From Mariniblastus sp964414815 (GTDB lineage Bacteria; Planctomycetota; Planctomycetia; Pirellulales; Pirellulaceae): DNA of 64,000 nt. The notes under the pieces were generated by a model. That model was not told where the DNA came from. It saw nothing but the letters and a program-made list of their open reading frames with translations, and ran no database searches. How positions within the stretch are numbered: position 1 is the first letter of the stretch; each line of letters opens with the position of its first letter. Position numbers and translations under genes: made by a program. The DNA is taken from positions 62,001 to 126,000 of the forward strand of contig CAYPXY010000007.1 in assembly GCA_964414815.1 (NCBI GenBank), given 5' to 3'. Shown one piece after another: positions 52,731-62,145 of this stretch.

Positions 52731-53246
52731 TCAATTCACCTGGAATTCGGTAAACAACACTTTCTGAACTCGCTCAATACCGTCATCGAACAGGATTTCG
52801 TTGAAGAACGTCTGGATTTGACGCTGCAACTGGGTGTTTCCGTGTTTGCCCGCGATGTCTTCTTCGGTGATTTCGGAGATGTACATCAGGATTCGGTCTC
52901 GCAGCACCGCCATTTTGGCGGCCATTTTTGTCTCTACCTCGGTTTGTTGCGACTTGGCCACTTGCAACGTGATACCGAGTCGCAGATAACGGTTGAAGCT
53001 GGATTTGCCCAGCATCGCGACGACTTCGGGAAAGCTGATGAAAACCGATTCCTCGTTGGGGTCAAGGGTGAGAGGTTCAGCTTTTTTCTTGTCAGGCTCC
53101 TTGGGGGCGCTCAACTGGGCCAACAACATCGGAGTTGCAAAACCACCCCCGATGGACAACGTAACGACCAGAAACCACAGGACCAGTTTTCCGGTTGATC
53201 CCGCTCCTTTCTTCGTTTCGGCGTTGGCTTGTCCGTCTTCGCTCAT
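52731..53246 (-). CDS. fliL: Flagellar basal-body-associated protein FliL
   Basis: 171 residues. Short cytoplasmic N-terminus, one membrane helix (about 21-43), then the FliL periplasmic domain (EESVFISFPEVVAML, RYLRLGITLQV) and the C-terminal IERVQKVLFTEFQVN segment typical of FliL. FliL surrounds and stabilises the flagellar stator. First gene of a fliL-small protein-fliA run. Confidence 0.9.
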   Translation of the reverse strand: MSEDGQANAETKKGAGSTGKLVLWFLVVTLSIGGGFATPMLLAQLSAPKEPDKKKAEPLTLDPNEESVFISFPEVVAMLGKSSFNRYLRLGITLQVAKSQQTEVETKMAAKMAVLRDRILMYISEITEEDIAGKHGNTQLQRQIQTFFNEILFDDGIERVQKVLFTEFQVN

Positions 53247-53400
53247 GGGTGATTTGCGTATTGATTAACGTGGTGGAGGCTGCGCCGGTTGACGCAACAG
53301 CCTGTAATCCAGTATCGGCTTGCCGAAGCGGGAGATTTACCCCAGTCCGCAGAGTTTGCCATTTGTTGTGGGTGATAGCGGTTTTGTGCTGGCGTTGTTG

Positions 53401-53497
53401 GTCAGAAGTCAGAGGTCAGAGGTCAGAAGTCAGAAGTCAGAAGTCAGAAGTCAGAGGTCAGAAGTCAGAAGTCAGAAGTCAGAAGTCAGAAGTCAGA
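53401..53497. repeat. Heptamer tandem repeat (GTCAGAA/GTCAGAG)
   Basis: About fourteen units of GTCAGAA or GTCAGAG. The same motif family appears as GTCAGTT at 11641 and, on the other strand, CTCTGAC at 23119. It fills the gap 53247-53546 together with the next repeat. Confidence 0.95.
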
Positions 53498-53510
53498 TAT
53501 TTACCTCCCA

Positions 53511-53546
53511 ATCCCGAATCCCGAACCCCGAACCCCGAACCCCGAA
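53511..53546. repeat. Heptamer tandem repeat (CCCGAAT/CCCGAAC)
   Basis: Five units, ending at the base before the stop codon (53547-53549) of the DUF4347 gene. The same motif occurs inside the DUF11 gene at 56417-56458. Confidence 0.9.
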
Positions 53547-54779
53547 CTACCACGCCATCCAGCCAATCGTTGCGAGGATTCCGGTGGCAATTCCGACGGT
53601 CAGCCAACCGATGGCTTGCGCGACATCAAAGTTGTAGCGGAAATGGACTTCGGACGCTTGTTTTAACGTGGGGGATATCTCGGTTGTACTGTCGATTTCA
53701 ACTTCGTCCATCAATGAAAAGTCAACCGGCGGCAACAGGGAATCGTGGGTCAGCGAAAACCTTGCATTGAGTTCGCTGTCGATTCGTTCCTGAGCGTTTT
53801 CTGCCGGAACCATGGCACAGGCTTCGGGAGCCGAGTGGGAGACGACAATAAACGCACCGGTGCAGGCGCTAAGTAACTTTACAGCCTGCGATCCTTCGGT
53901 TCCTGAGTTAAAGCGGCAGCCATAAATTCGAATATCGCCATCGGACGCCAGGGCCTTTCCGATCTGCTCCAACCCCGTTTGGTGTTCTGACTCAATGGAG
54001 CGGGCGTTCAACATACTGTCGCCCAATACCAGCATCCCTCCGGCACCGGAGCACACGATATGAACCGCACGAAGTCTCGACCGCTTGGAGAGGTGCTCGG
54101 CGATCTGCAACAAGCCGTCGGAACCGCCATCGAGCAAGACAACATCAGCATCGCGTTCGTACAGTAACTGACGCACCATTGCGTCATAGTTTTGCACACC
54201 GGCATCCACAAAAATGACTTCATCGAATGCCAGATTGACGGGCGAGTCAAAATCGAATCGAACGGGGGTGCTGAGCGTCTGTTCGATCTGCTCGGCCAGT
54301 TCCTGATGGTCGCTTCCCAATAGGTAGAACTGGGCCTGTTCGTTCAGGGCCGCGCTGCACCGTAGGATCCGCTTATCAGATTTCCGTTTTCGGGATGACG
54401 TGCGGGTTGATTCATTGCGGCTGGATCCGGTTTCGCTGCCGGCGACCAGCCATACCGAGCCTACGCTCTGTTGAGGCTGCTGAGCCAGCCGCTCTGCCAT
54501 TTGTCCAATCGTGTCATGGGGTCGTAGTTCGACTAATTGAAAGTTCCAGGTTGGCTTGATCAGTTGGACTTCGTCCACACGGTGTTGGACATTTTCCGAT
54601 GCAGGATCGAAAAACAGAAAATGATTGAGCGTCTTGAGATCGGCTTTGTCGGATCGCCGCTGCGTCGTTGCAAAGGTCTTTTGGGGTGCCTGGGTGGACG
54701 GAAGTAGGATGGTGTTACCTGAGCCAATGTTGGCGTTGAATCCGGTGGAAGGAGTTGAATCGAATGGGGTGTTTTGCAT
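53547..54779 (-). CDS. DUF4347-domain protein with C-terminal membrane anchor
   Basis: 410 residues. Residues about 205-330 match DUF4347: FVDAGVQNYDAMVRQL, DVVLLDGGSDGLLQIAEHLS, the HIVCSGAGGMLVLGDSML strand and IRIYGCRFNSGTEG. In DUF4347 the strand normally reads HIVSHG, and here the second His is lost (HIVCSG), so a caspase-like activity is unlikely. A disordered N-terminus (about 1-90) and a C-terminal hydrophobic helix (AIGWLTVGIATGILATIGWM) suggest tail anchoring. DUF4347 usually caps very large adhesins; here it stands alone. Confidence 0.75.
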   Translation of the reverse strand: MQNTPFDSTPSTGFNANIGSGNTILLPSTQAPQKTFATTQRRSDKADLKTLNHFLFFDPASENVQHRVDEVQLIKPTWNFQLVELRPHDTIGQMAERLAQQPQQSVGSVWLVAGSETGSSRNESTRTSSRKRKSDKRILRCSAALNEQAQFYLLGSDHQELAEQIEQTLSTPVRFDFDSPVNLAFDEVIFVDAGVQNYDAMVRQLLYERDADVVLLDGGSDGLLQIAEHLSKRSRLRAVHIVCSGAGGMLVLGDSMLNARSIESEHQTGLEQIGKALASDGDIRIYGCRFNSGTEGSQAVKLLSACTGAFIVVSHSAPEACAMVPAENAQERIDSELNARFSLTHDSLLPPVDFSLMDEVEIDSTTEISPTLKQASEVHFRYNFDVAQAIGWLTVGIATGILATIGWMAW

Positions 54780-55140
54780 GTTCCGCCGTTGCCAGACTGG
54801 GGGTTGCGTGGAGTGATGAACGTTGCGTAAGCCTCAGCATTTTGCGAGTCAAAGGCACGGAAGTATGGCTTATGCGGGAAACGGCCCAGTCGACTCTCTA
54901 TCGATTTTCGAACTTTTCGCGTGTCTTCGTGTGCTTTCGAGTATTTGTTGGACTCAAACGAATCATTGGACTTTTCCGGTTCAGTTCGAATATGAATTCG
55001 GGAAGCAGAATTATTTCCAAGAATTTTTATCGGCCGGTAGCAAGTTTTTTGGCAACTGCTCGATTGGGGACTGCTCTTTATTCCTCCCCTGGCCTGGCCT
55101 GGTGGACTACTCTGCTATCACTGTTGATAATGTTCGAATC
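54780..55140. other. Intergenic region without recognised gene
   Basis: 361 bp upstream of the DUF4347 start. It holds short open frames rich in Phe, Val and Ser that look like chance frames. No promoter was identified with confidence. Confidence 0.4.
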
Positions 55141-55200
55141 ATAACCCGATGCGTAAGCGAGGGACCGCAGTTCTTCCCTCGCTTACGCTTCGGGTTGTGA
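55141..55200. repeat. Palindromic repeat GCGTAAGCGAGGGA
   Basis: ATAACCCGATGCGTAAGCGAGGGA and TCCCTCGCTTACGCTTCGGGTTGT form a long hairpin with a short loop. The same palindrome recurs at 62949-63020. It could work as a bidirectional terminator or a small repeat element. The rest of the gap to 55407 shows nothing else clear. Confidence 0.85.
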
Positions 55201-55406
55201 TTTCCACCAGGCCACCCACTGCCCCCCAGATTGTCATGCTATCACGGGGCTGCCATCAAACTGACCTTGTAAATGTTACTTGATTTCTGGTATCTCCAAT
55301 GCTTGCAGTCTTTTTGATTCAAGTCCTTCACGAACTGCGTGCGCCTTTACCATGAAATTGCGACGGTCAGGATTGGCTGTCGAACTTTGTCACTGGAAGA
55401 CATCCC

Positions 55407-58079
55407 ATGGCCCAAACACCATCATCCTCTCAATCACAACCTGACCGAGATCAGCCGAATCGATTCTCCAAACCTATGATTGCGCGCGTGGTCGGCGTGG
55501 GTCTGTTTGTAGCCTTAGGAACGGTGGCCGTGGTCTACACGATGAATCGCAGCAAGGGCGTCACAGGCACGGCTCAGGTCGATGAAGAGCCTGCTGCGGA
55601 TGAGCAGGATTTTAGTGAAGCCCACATGATCCAGCCTGCTCAGGCGACGATTTCCGATTTCTCAGCGGATAATTCCAGAAGCAGCTTTGGCCCGGAAAGT
55701 TGGTCGTCGAACGGGGCGAACGAAGCACCGCCTGACCGGGGCTTTACGGTCAACCAACCGGGGCCCATGTTTGCGCCCGTGCCCAACAATGATTCACACC
55801 AATCTTCACTCCAATCTCCGCCTGATCGTTTTGCCTCACTTGCGCCGGTTGATATGGGAGGAGCGAGACCTCAATCACCGATAGAAGAATCTCAATCCGC
55901 TCCTCCGTCTCGAACTCAGAACCGAGAAGAAGTCCGGTTCGGTGCGTTCGATCCGGAGGTGCCCAAACCGAACGATCCAATGGCTATCCCTTCGCCGAAT
56001 TCGGATTTCCCTTCACCGAATCCTGCCAGGAGTGAACCTGAGCCGCTCGGTCCATTCAGCCAGCCTGATCCCATTCATCGGCTGGCCGCCACAGACGATT
56101 CAACGGCTCCGAACCTGCGTGCTCCGATGCCCAGCAATCGGTCTGATTTTGCAGCTGAGAGCAGTGATCCGTTCGGACGCCGGTACAGCGAACCTGCGAA
56201 AGAGATGGAATCGCTGAGCCCCAACGATCCACCCACCGCATTTGGGGCTTCGGATCCCGTTGACGCAAGGAATCCTGACGATGGCTTCAATGCAGGCCAG
56301 TCGGGCGGAAGTGTGCTTCAGCCATTTGCTCCGCTTCAGCAAGAGCCTCAACGTACCGAACCGTCATCAGTTCCACCTACCGCCTTCGCACCCCAACTTT
56401 CGAACCCCACCCCCAACCCGAATCCCGAATCCCGAACCCCGAACCCCGAACCCCGTTCGATGGATGGTGATCGTCTTTCACCTGCGAATCTGTCCGATTC
56501 ACCGATGCGGATTCCTGTGGGCGCACCGCTCAATGGAAATTCTGGAAATCCGAACCTTCAACCGCTCACGGGCTCGTCGGCTCCAAGTGGCATGATGGCG
56601 AGCGGCCAGCCCGCAGTCCAACCGAATCCCAATCCCAATACCGGTAACAGCACCCGTCCCAACTCAATGCGAACCGCCAATGTTCCGGGGGATCGTAAGC
56701 TCGACGGCGCGCAAACCCCTGCGTTGACGGTGGAAAGACTATCTCCGCGCGAGATTACGGTTAATGAAGTGGCCGATTTCGTGATTGTGATTCGGAACGT
56801 GGGTCGAGTGGATGCCGACGAGGTCGAGGTCCACGATCAAGTTCCCGCGAATACCGATTTCCAGGGTTCGAACCCACCGCCAGTTTCGTTGACTCCTGAT
56901 AAAAAACTTCTTTGGTCAGTCGGAACCATCAAAGCGGGTCAAGAAAAAAGAATCCAATATCAACTCAAGCCACTGCAACAGGGCGAAATCGGCAGCGTGG
57001 CCAGCGTCACGTTCTCAACTCAGGCTTCCATGCGCACCCTGGTCACCAATCCGGTTCTGGAGATCAGTCACCGCGCCAAGCCCACGGCCATGATTGGCAG
57101 CAATATCATTTTTGATGTGATCGTGACCAATAAGGGGAACGGTCCGGCAAAGAATGTTTTGATTCAGGAGGATGTCCCTCCGCAACTTCAGTTTCAGGAA
57201 GGGTTCCGCGAGTTGGAGTTTGAAGTCGGAACCTTGGCTCCTGGTCAAACGAAGCAAATTCAGCTTACCCTCAAGGCGGTGGGCGTGGGCCGTATCAAGA
57301 ACACCGTGATTGCCACCGCAGCCGGTGGCCAGCGATCGCAGCATGACATCGATCTGGAGATTGTGTCACCGCAACTGCAAGTCAATGCCGACGGGCCGAC
57401 GAGGCGGTATCTGGGCCGAAATGTGGCTCACCAGTTTCGCGTCGCCAATCCGGGCACGGCCAGTGCTACCAATGTTGAACTGATTGCCAAGCTTCCGGCT
57501 GGCTTGCGTTTTGTGCGAGCCAATAACCAGGGCGTCTACCGGCAAAGTGCCCATGCGGTTTTGTGGAGCATGGCGGAACTGGCGGCCAACGGGACAGCGG
57601 AAGTCGAGCTGACTACCATGCCCGCCGATGTGGGCCAGCAAGACATTAACTTCGAAGTCCACGCCGATCTTGGCCAACGCGCTTCCGTCGTCCAACCGCT
57701 GGGCATTGAGCATCTGGTGGACGTCGCGTTCGACATTGATGACACCGTCGATCCGATCGAGGTCGGTGCGGAGACCAGTTACATGATCAAGGTGGTCAAT
57801 CAGGGAACGCTGGCGGCCAGCAACATCAATTTACAAGTCGAGTTCCCGGCCGGACTGCGCCCCGTTTCGGTTGACGGTCAATACCAGGGTCAGATCAATG
57901 GCCAGCGTGTTCAGTTCCCGCCGATCAACAACCTCAAACCCGGAGAACAACTGCAAATTCAGATCCGCGCCCAAGGGCAAACACCTGGCGATCATCGCGT
58001 CGTGGTTTCGCTACACGCGGACGGCCGCCAATCGGCCGCATCGAAAGAAGAAATCACACGGGTTTATACCGATCGGTGA
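55407..58079 (+). CDS. Membrane-anchored DUF11-repeat protein
   Basis: 890 residues. One membrane helix near the N-terminus (about 26-46, IARVVGVGLFVALGTVAVVY), then about 400 residues rich in Pro, Ser, Asn and Gln, probably unstructured. Residues 338-351 are written by CCCGAAC heptamers (NPESRTPNPEP). From about residue 440 to the end are three or four DUF11-like beta-sandwich repeats, with LTVERLSPREITVNEVADFVIVIRN and FRVANPGTASATNVELIAKLPAGL. DUF11 proteins stabilise cell-surface or outer-membrane structures in planctomycetes and chlamydiae. Likely exported and anchored; partner unknown. Confidence 0.82.
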   Translation: MAQTPSSSQSQPDRDQPNRFSKPMIARVVGVGLFVALGTVAVVYTMNRSKGVTGTAQVDEEPAADEQDFSEAHMIQPAQATISDFSADNSRSSFGPESWSSNGANEAPPDRGFTVNQPGPMFAPVPNNDSHQSSLQSPPDRFASLAPVDMGGARPQSPIEESQSAPPSRTQNREEVRFGAFDPEVPKPNDPMAIPSPNSDFPSPNPARSEPEPLGPFSQPDPIHRLAATDDSTAPNLRAPMPSNRSDFAAESSDPFGRRYSEPAKEMESLSPNDPPTAFGASDPVDARNPDDGFNAGQSGGSVLQPFAPLQQEPQRTEPSSVPPTAFAPQLSNPTPNPNPESRTPNPEPRSMDGDRLSPANLSDSPMRIPVGAPLNGNSGNPNLQPLTGSSAPSGMMASGQPAVQPNPNPNTGNSTRPNSMRTANVPGDRKLDGAQTPALTVERLSPREITVNEVADFVIVIRNVGRVDADEVEVHDQVPANTDFQGSNPPPVSLTPDKKLLWSVGTIKAGQEKRIQYQLKPLQQGEIGSVASVTFSTQASMRTLVTNPVLEISHRAKPTAMIGSNIIFDVIVTNKGNGPAKNVLIQEDVPPQLQFQEGFRELEFEVGTLAPGQTKQIQLTLKAVGVGRIKNTVIATAAGGQRSQHDIDLEIVSPQLQVNADGPTRRYLGRNVAHQFRVANPGTASATNVELIAKLPAGLRFVRANNQGVYRQSAHAVLWSMAELAANGTAEVELTTMPADVGQQDINFEVHADLGQRASVVQPLGIEHLVDVAFDIDDTVDPIEVGAETSYMIKVVNQGTLAASNINLQVEFPAGLRPVSVDGQYQGQINGQRVQFPPINNLKPGEQLQIQIRAQGQTPGDHRVVVSLHADGRQSAASKEEITRVYTDR
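56417..56458 (+). repeat. Heptamer repeat inside a coding region
   Basis: Six units of CCCGAAT, CCCGAAC and a final CCCGTTC. Three units equal 21 bp, so the frame is kept only when copy number changes by three. Confidence 0.9.
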
Positions 58080-58093
58080 CGCGGTTTACGGAA

Positions 58094-60364
58094 TCATTCT
58101 CTAACTACCGAGGCTTCTCCGCTAACGCGAACGGGCTTTCCATTGACGGAGCTTCCGTAGGCTCCGCCTGGGGGCATGCGAATGAACCGGTCGGGGATTT
58201 CAATCGATGCAAAAAATTCAGCCGCGCTGACTCGCGTTTTGTCGTAAAGTTCCTGGGACGCCACGGGATCTCCAAAGAGTCCCCGTGGCTCCTGGATCAC
58301 TCCGCCAGACTCACCGGTGACATGCCAGATTTTCTCATCATGGTGCATCAGGGCCAGTTCGTAGGACTGGTGGGAGATCGTCAATGTTTGGGGCTTGTCG
58401 AAAGGACTGAAGACTGGATACTGTTTTTGAGTGGCCTTGGGTTCCGAGGCGGTTGCCACAAACTTCAGTGGCGATTGGTGGGCGATCTGAAAGCCTCTTG
58501 AGTCAAGCTTTCGGCTGAGTTCGTTGGCGGCTGCTCCGGCACCGGCCAAGTCTAACGAAATGACATCACCCGGTTTCAGTACCACCATGTCCCTGAGTTC
58601 GTGTTGATCGATAAACTCGCGGGCCTCCTGCTCGGGAATCTGCACCACCGACACCGTGGATTGTTTGGAATCCTGGGTCCCTCGAAACCAGATATTGGAC
58701 CCCGGCAATCCTGCCACCAGTTCGTCTTCTGAATAGGACCAGATAGGAGATTTCAGCGGTAGGTGGACCAGAATCTTGCGCCCGTCTGGCAGGTTGATGA
58801 ATAGATTCTCATCGTCAATAAACTGCGGTCTTCCGTTTTTAAATTGCTCAACGAAGAGGCTTTGCAGCAGCTTGCCCGTTTCAAGATCAAAGATCAACAG
58901 GTCCTGGTCCAGCAGCATGGCGTGCTTTTTCAGATCGGGGCTGAAGGCGGTGAATCCAAACGTCTCTGCAATAATACCCAGCCCTGAAGTCTCCGAGACG
59001 GCTCGCCCAAGATTCAGTTCGACGAAGACGAGTTTTTCTTTTACCACGCCGATCATATACTTCCGGTCGCGGCTGAGTAGGGGCGACGAGTTACGGTCCA
59101 TCTCCTGCTTTACGACCACCTTGGACTTTGCCAGATCAAAGATTCCCAAGCCTTCGCTGGACAGCAGCGCCAAGCGATCCCTTTCCAGAAACTGGCCCGT
59201 GTGGATCGTTGCGTAATTGCCCGACGAAGTGTTGAAAGGGTAGAATCCCGCCAAGTGCTCGAGCGATGGCCCCTTGCTAACCTTCCACAAGTCAATCATT
59301 CGGCGTTCGGGCACTGTCGAACTCGCCCACGCGGTTGCCAGTCGGTTTCGCACACCATCCCAGGCGACCATTCGGGCTCCGCGAACGGGTAATTCGAAGG
59401 GGCCAAGCGTCTTTCCTGTCGAGACGTCGATGAAAACGACATAGGTAAATCGGGTGTTGGAGTTGACAAAGCTGGCGGCAATCCGATTGGGGTTTGCGGG
59501 ATCAATCAGAATAGGCCCCGCGTGAGTCGCGTCGATGGTGAAGGTAAACTTCTGGCCGAGCTTCCACTGCGTTTCGGAAAACTTGGGTTCGAGTGGATTC
59601 CAGGCGCGATTGCCCCGCCCGATTCCACCGGCTCCGGTAAAGCTGAATTTGACGTCCTTCAAATGAGGATAGCTGGGAACATTTTTTGGGGGGCCTGCGA
59701 ATTCGCTTCTGGATTGGAAATCAAACCCCAGACTAAATGGATCCGAGCGTCTGGGGGATCGCGAGCTTGCTGCGGGCGTTTCGACCGATCTGAACGGATT
59801 GCTTGCTTCGCTCTCGGTTTCTTTGTACAGTTCGCGAGCGGCTTTCTGGCACTCCTCGCTCAATTGGTCCAGCGCGACATTCACCGTGACTCCGTCGCGC
59901 TTTCTCAGTTTGACCTGCTCGTCTTTCAGATCAATAAACACCGCCTCGAATTCAGAACTCCCGGACGTGTCGATCCACGTTCGCCATTGTCGCAATGCGG
60001 ATGTGGTTGCACTGCCAGGTTCGATCAATTCCTTGATGGAACTGCTCGAGCATTGTACCCTGGAAATAATCCTCGAGTTGGCCGCGGTGAAGCTGAACTC
60101 GATCCGAATTCCCATGGTGGGCGATATCCCGACGATGGTTCCCACCCTGTCCTCGCCCGAATGCCAAAAACGGACGATGTCTCCGACTTGCCAGTCGGGG
60201 GTCTCCGATTGAGCGACCACGGGGGGCGTGGCTATGATGGATACGGAGTTCCAGACAAGACTTAAGGCCAGTACTCGGAGCAAATTTCCAATGGGGTATC
60301 GTCTGATCGGGTCGATGCAATTTTGAAAGAAATACGGGTTATGGAAGTAGCCGTTGCGATTCAC
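58094..60364 (-). CDS. Exported SHD1-domain protein with WD40/propeller-like region
   Basis: 756 residues. Hydrophobic segment about 27-45 ends near VVAQSETP, a signal peptide despite a long N-terminal stretch. Residues about 125-175 are an SHD1-type domain (RQWRTWIDTSGSSEFEAVFIDL), which is widespread in planctomycetes. Residues about 250-560 repeat a strand-turn pattern as in a beta-propeller, with segments such as GKTLGPFELPVRGARMVAWDG and FGFTAFSPDLKKHAMLLDQ. It may bind proteins or peptides outside the cytoplasm. The stop codon lies 15 bp past the DUF11 gene stop (convergent). Confidence 0.75.
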   Translation of the reverse strand: MNRNGYFHNPYFFQNCIDPIRRYPIGNLLRVLALSLVWNSVSIIATPPVVAQSETPDWQVGDIVRFWHSGEDRVGTIVGISPTMGIRIEFSFTAANSRIISRVQCSSSSIKELIEPGSATTSALRQWRTWIDTSGSSEFEAVFIDLKDEQVKLRKRDGVTVNVALDQLSEECQKAARELYKETESEASNPFRSVETPAASSRSPRRSDPFSLGFDFQSRSEFAGPPKNVPSYPHLKDVKFSFTGAGGIGRGNRAWNPLEPKFSETQWKLGQKFTFTIDATHAGPILIDPANPNRIAASFVNSNTRFTYVVFIDVSTGKTLGPFELPVRGARMVAWDGVRNRLATAWASSTVPERRMIDLWKVSKGPSLEHLAGFYPFNTSSGNYATIHTGQFLERDRLALLSSEGLGIFDLAKSKVVVKQEMDRNSSPLLSRDRKYMIGVVKEKLVFVELNLGRAVSETSGLGIIAETFGFTAFSPDLKKHAMLLDQDLLIFDLETGKLLQSLFVEQFKNGRPQFIDDENLFINLPDGRKILVHLPLKSPIWSYSEDELVAGLPGSNIWFRGTQDSKQSTVSVVQIPEQEAREFIDQHELRDMVVLKPGDVISLDLAGAGAAANELSRKLDSRGFQIAHQSPLKFVATASEPKATQKQYPVFSPFDKPQTLTISHQSYELALMHHDEKIWHVTGESGGVIQEPRGLFGDPVASQELYDKTRVSAAEFFASIEIPDRFIRMPPGGAYGSSVNGKPVRVSGEASVVRE

Positions 60365-60497
60365 TTGAGTGTACTCCGAAGCAGGATCATGGAAACAGGA
60401 TCATGGAAACATTCATTATGATGGACAGTGCAGACACTGGGTTTATGGTAATTCAATCGGGCTGGAATTTAAAGGGAGCCGTTCACGGACGGAAAAT

Positions 60498-61823
60498 ATG
60501 AAATCTCGAAAAAAGGTCGTTGTGGTCGGCGGCGGATTTGCCGGATTGGCGTGTGCGCGTGGGCTTCGCCGGACGGACGTTGATGTGGTACTTTTGGACC
60601 GGAGAAACTTTCATCTGTTTCAGCCGCTGCTCTATCAGGTGGCAACCGGTGGACTGTCTCCCGCGAATATTGCGGCTCCGCTTCGCAGTATCTTTCGCCG
60701 CCAATCGAATGTCTCAACGCTTGTGGGTGAGGTGGCCGGATTTGACCTGAGACGTCGGCAGGTTCTGCTGCGCGACGGCGTTGCAATCGACTACGACTAT
60801 CTGGTGATCGCCACCGGTGCGACTCATCATTATTTTGGGAACGAGGCAAGGTGGGAGGCCAAGGCTCCGGGGCTGAAAACAGTGGAGGACGCTACCAGGA
60901 TTCGGCGAAACATACTGGCTGCGTTCGAAGAAGCAGAACGCAGCGACGACGCATCGCTTCGAGCGGCCTTGCTGACCTTCGTGATCGTGGGCGGCGGTCC
61001 GACTGGCCTTGAAATGGCGGGCGCGATCTGCGAGTTGTCCCGCCAAACGATGGCCAGGGAGTTTCGGCGGATCGATCCAGCCAAAGCGAGAGTGATTCTG
61101 TTGGAATACAGCCCCGATATTCTCAACAACTTCTCGCCTAAGTTGCGAGCGAGCGCGAAGAAACAGTTGATGGACCTCGGAGCGGAAGTCTGGAACCATA
61201 CCCGACTGATGGACATTCAGACCGACCATGTGATCGTCGAGCGAGAAGGATCCAGCGAAAGGGTAGATGCGCGAACGGTGATTTGGGCGGCTGGGGTCCA
61301 AGCGTCTCCACTCGGTGCCGAGTTGGCCCGGTCATTCGAGACGCCTCCGGCACTGGATCCCGCGGGTCGGATCGCGGTCAACCGCCATTGCTCATTTGAA
61401 GAACATCCCAACGTGTTTGTCGTGGGTGATCTGGCTCATTTTCTTCCAGAATCAGGCAAGCCGCTGCCCGGACTGGCGCCGGTCGCCATGCAGCAGGGAA
61501 AGTATGTCGGCCGATGCATTGCCGCCGACTTGGTTGGCAAGCCGGTTTCCAAACCGTTCCGATACGTTGACAAAGGGATCATGGCCACGATCGGCCGTTC
61601 CAAAGCGGTTGCCGAAACCAAGCACATCCGGATGAGCGGAAAGCTTGCCTGGATCGGGTGGCTGTTGATCCACATCATGTATTTGGTGCGATTTGAAAAC
61701 CGGGCTCTGGTACTGTTTCAATGGTTCTGGAACTATATCACCCGCAATCGCTCGGCCCGATTAATCACTCACGGCGATTCGCGGAAAGAGCCTGCAAGCG
61801 AGAAGGGGGCGGGAGACAAGTAG
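60498..61823 (+). CDS. ndh: Type II NADH dehydrogenase (NDH-2)
   Basis: 441 residues from the ATG at 60498; the upstream frame is not protein-like. It passes electrons from NADH to quinone without pumping protons. The FAD site is VVVVGGGFAGLACARGL, the NADH site is TFVIVGGGPTGLEMAG, and the quinone-side signature GVQASPLG and PVAMQQGKYVGRCI are present. A C-terminal hydrophobic stretch (AWIGWLLIHIMYLVRF) fits membrane attachment. The stop codon TAG sits in the left terminus of a 170-bp repeat. Confidence 0.94.
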   Translation: MKSRKKVVVVGGGFAGLACARGLRRTDVDVVLLDRRNFHLFQPLLYQVATGGLSPANIAAPLRSIFRRQSNVSTLVGEVAGFDLRRRQVLLRDGVAIDYDYLVIATGATHHYFGNEARWEAKAPGLKTVEDATRIRRNILAAFEEAERSDDASLRAALLTFVIVGGGPTGLEMAGAICELSRQTMAREFRRIDPAKARVILLEYSPDILNNFSPKLRASAKKQLMDLGAEVWNHTRLMDIQTDHVIVEREGSSERVDARTVIWAAGVQASPLGAELARSFETPPALDPAGRIAVNRHCSFEEHPNVFVVGDLAHFLPESGKPLPGLAPVAMQQGKYVGRCIAADLVGKPVSKPFRYVDKGIMATIGRSKAVAETKHIRMSGKLAWIGWLLIHIMYLVRFENRALVLFQWFWNYITRNRSARLITHGDSRKEPASEKGAGDK

Positions 61824-61985
61824 GCCGGAACCAGGTCGCGGGAAAGGAGCCACCCAACCGCAGCATTTGCCACCGCGACCGCAGTTCCGGCATCGCCACC
61901 GGGTTCTTGCCGGAACTACGCAAACGCTCAAAGACCCACGGAATGGCTTGCTTTACTCGGCGTTTGCTTGTTCCGGCCTACTTGT
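61816..61985. mobile_element. 170-bp element with perfect 16-bp inverted ends
   Basis: ACAAGTAGGCCGGAAC at the left and GTTCCGGCCTACTTGT at the right are exact complements. An inner pair (AGTTCCGGCA and TTGCCGGAACT) lies inside. The left end contains the stop codon of ndh. It covers half of the gap 61824-62145; the rest has no clear gene. Confidence 0.88.
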
Positions 61986-62145
61986 TTGCCATCTCAATGG
62001 GCAACGTTTTTCGGCGCGATGAACCATTCGAGGACAATGGTTCTACATGATGGTTGCGGCAAAATGCCGGATTCAAATCTTGAGAAAAGGCGAGGGATCT
62101 GCTAGATTGGGAGGCCCAATCGCACTCAATTAACTGGAGATATTC

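Noticed and set aside
54823..55200. Open frame of 125 codons between the DUF4347 and DUF11 genes
   Set aside because: No protein-like features, no ribosome site, and it ends in a palindromic repeat.
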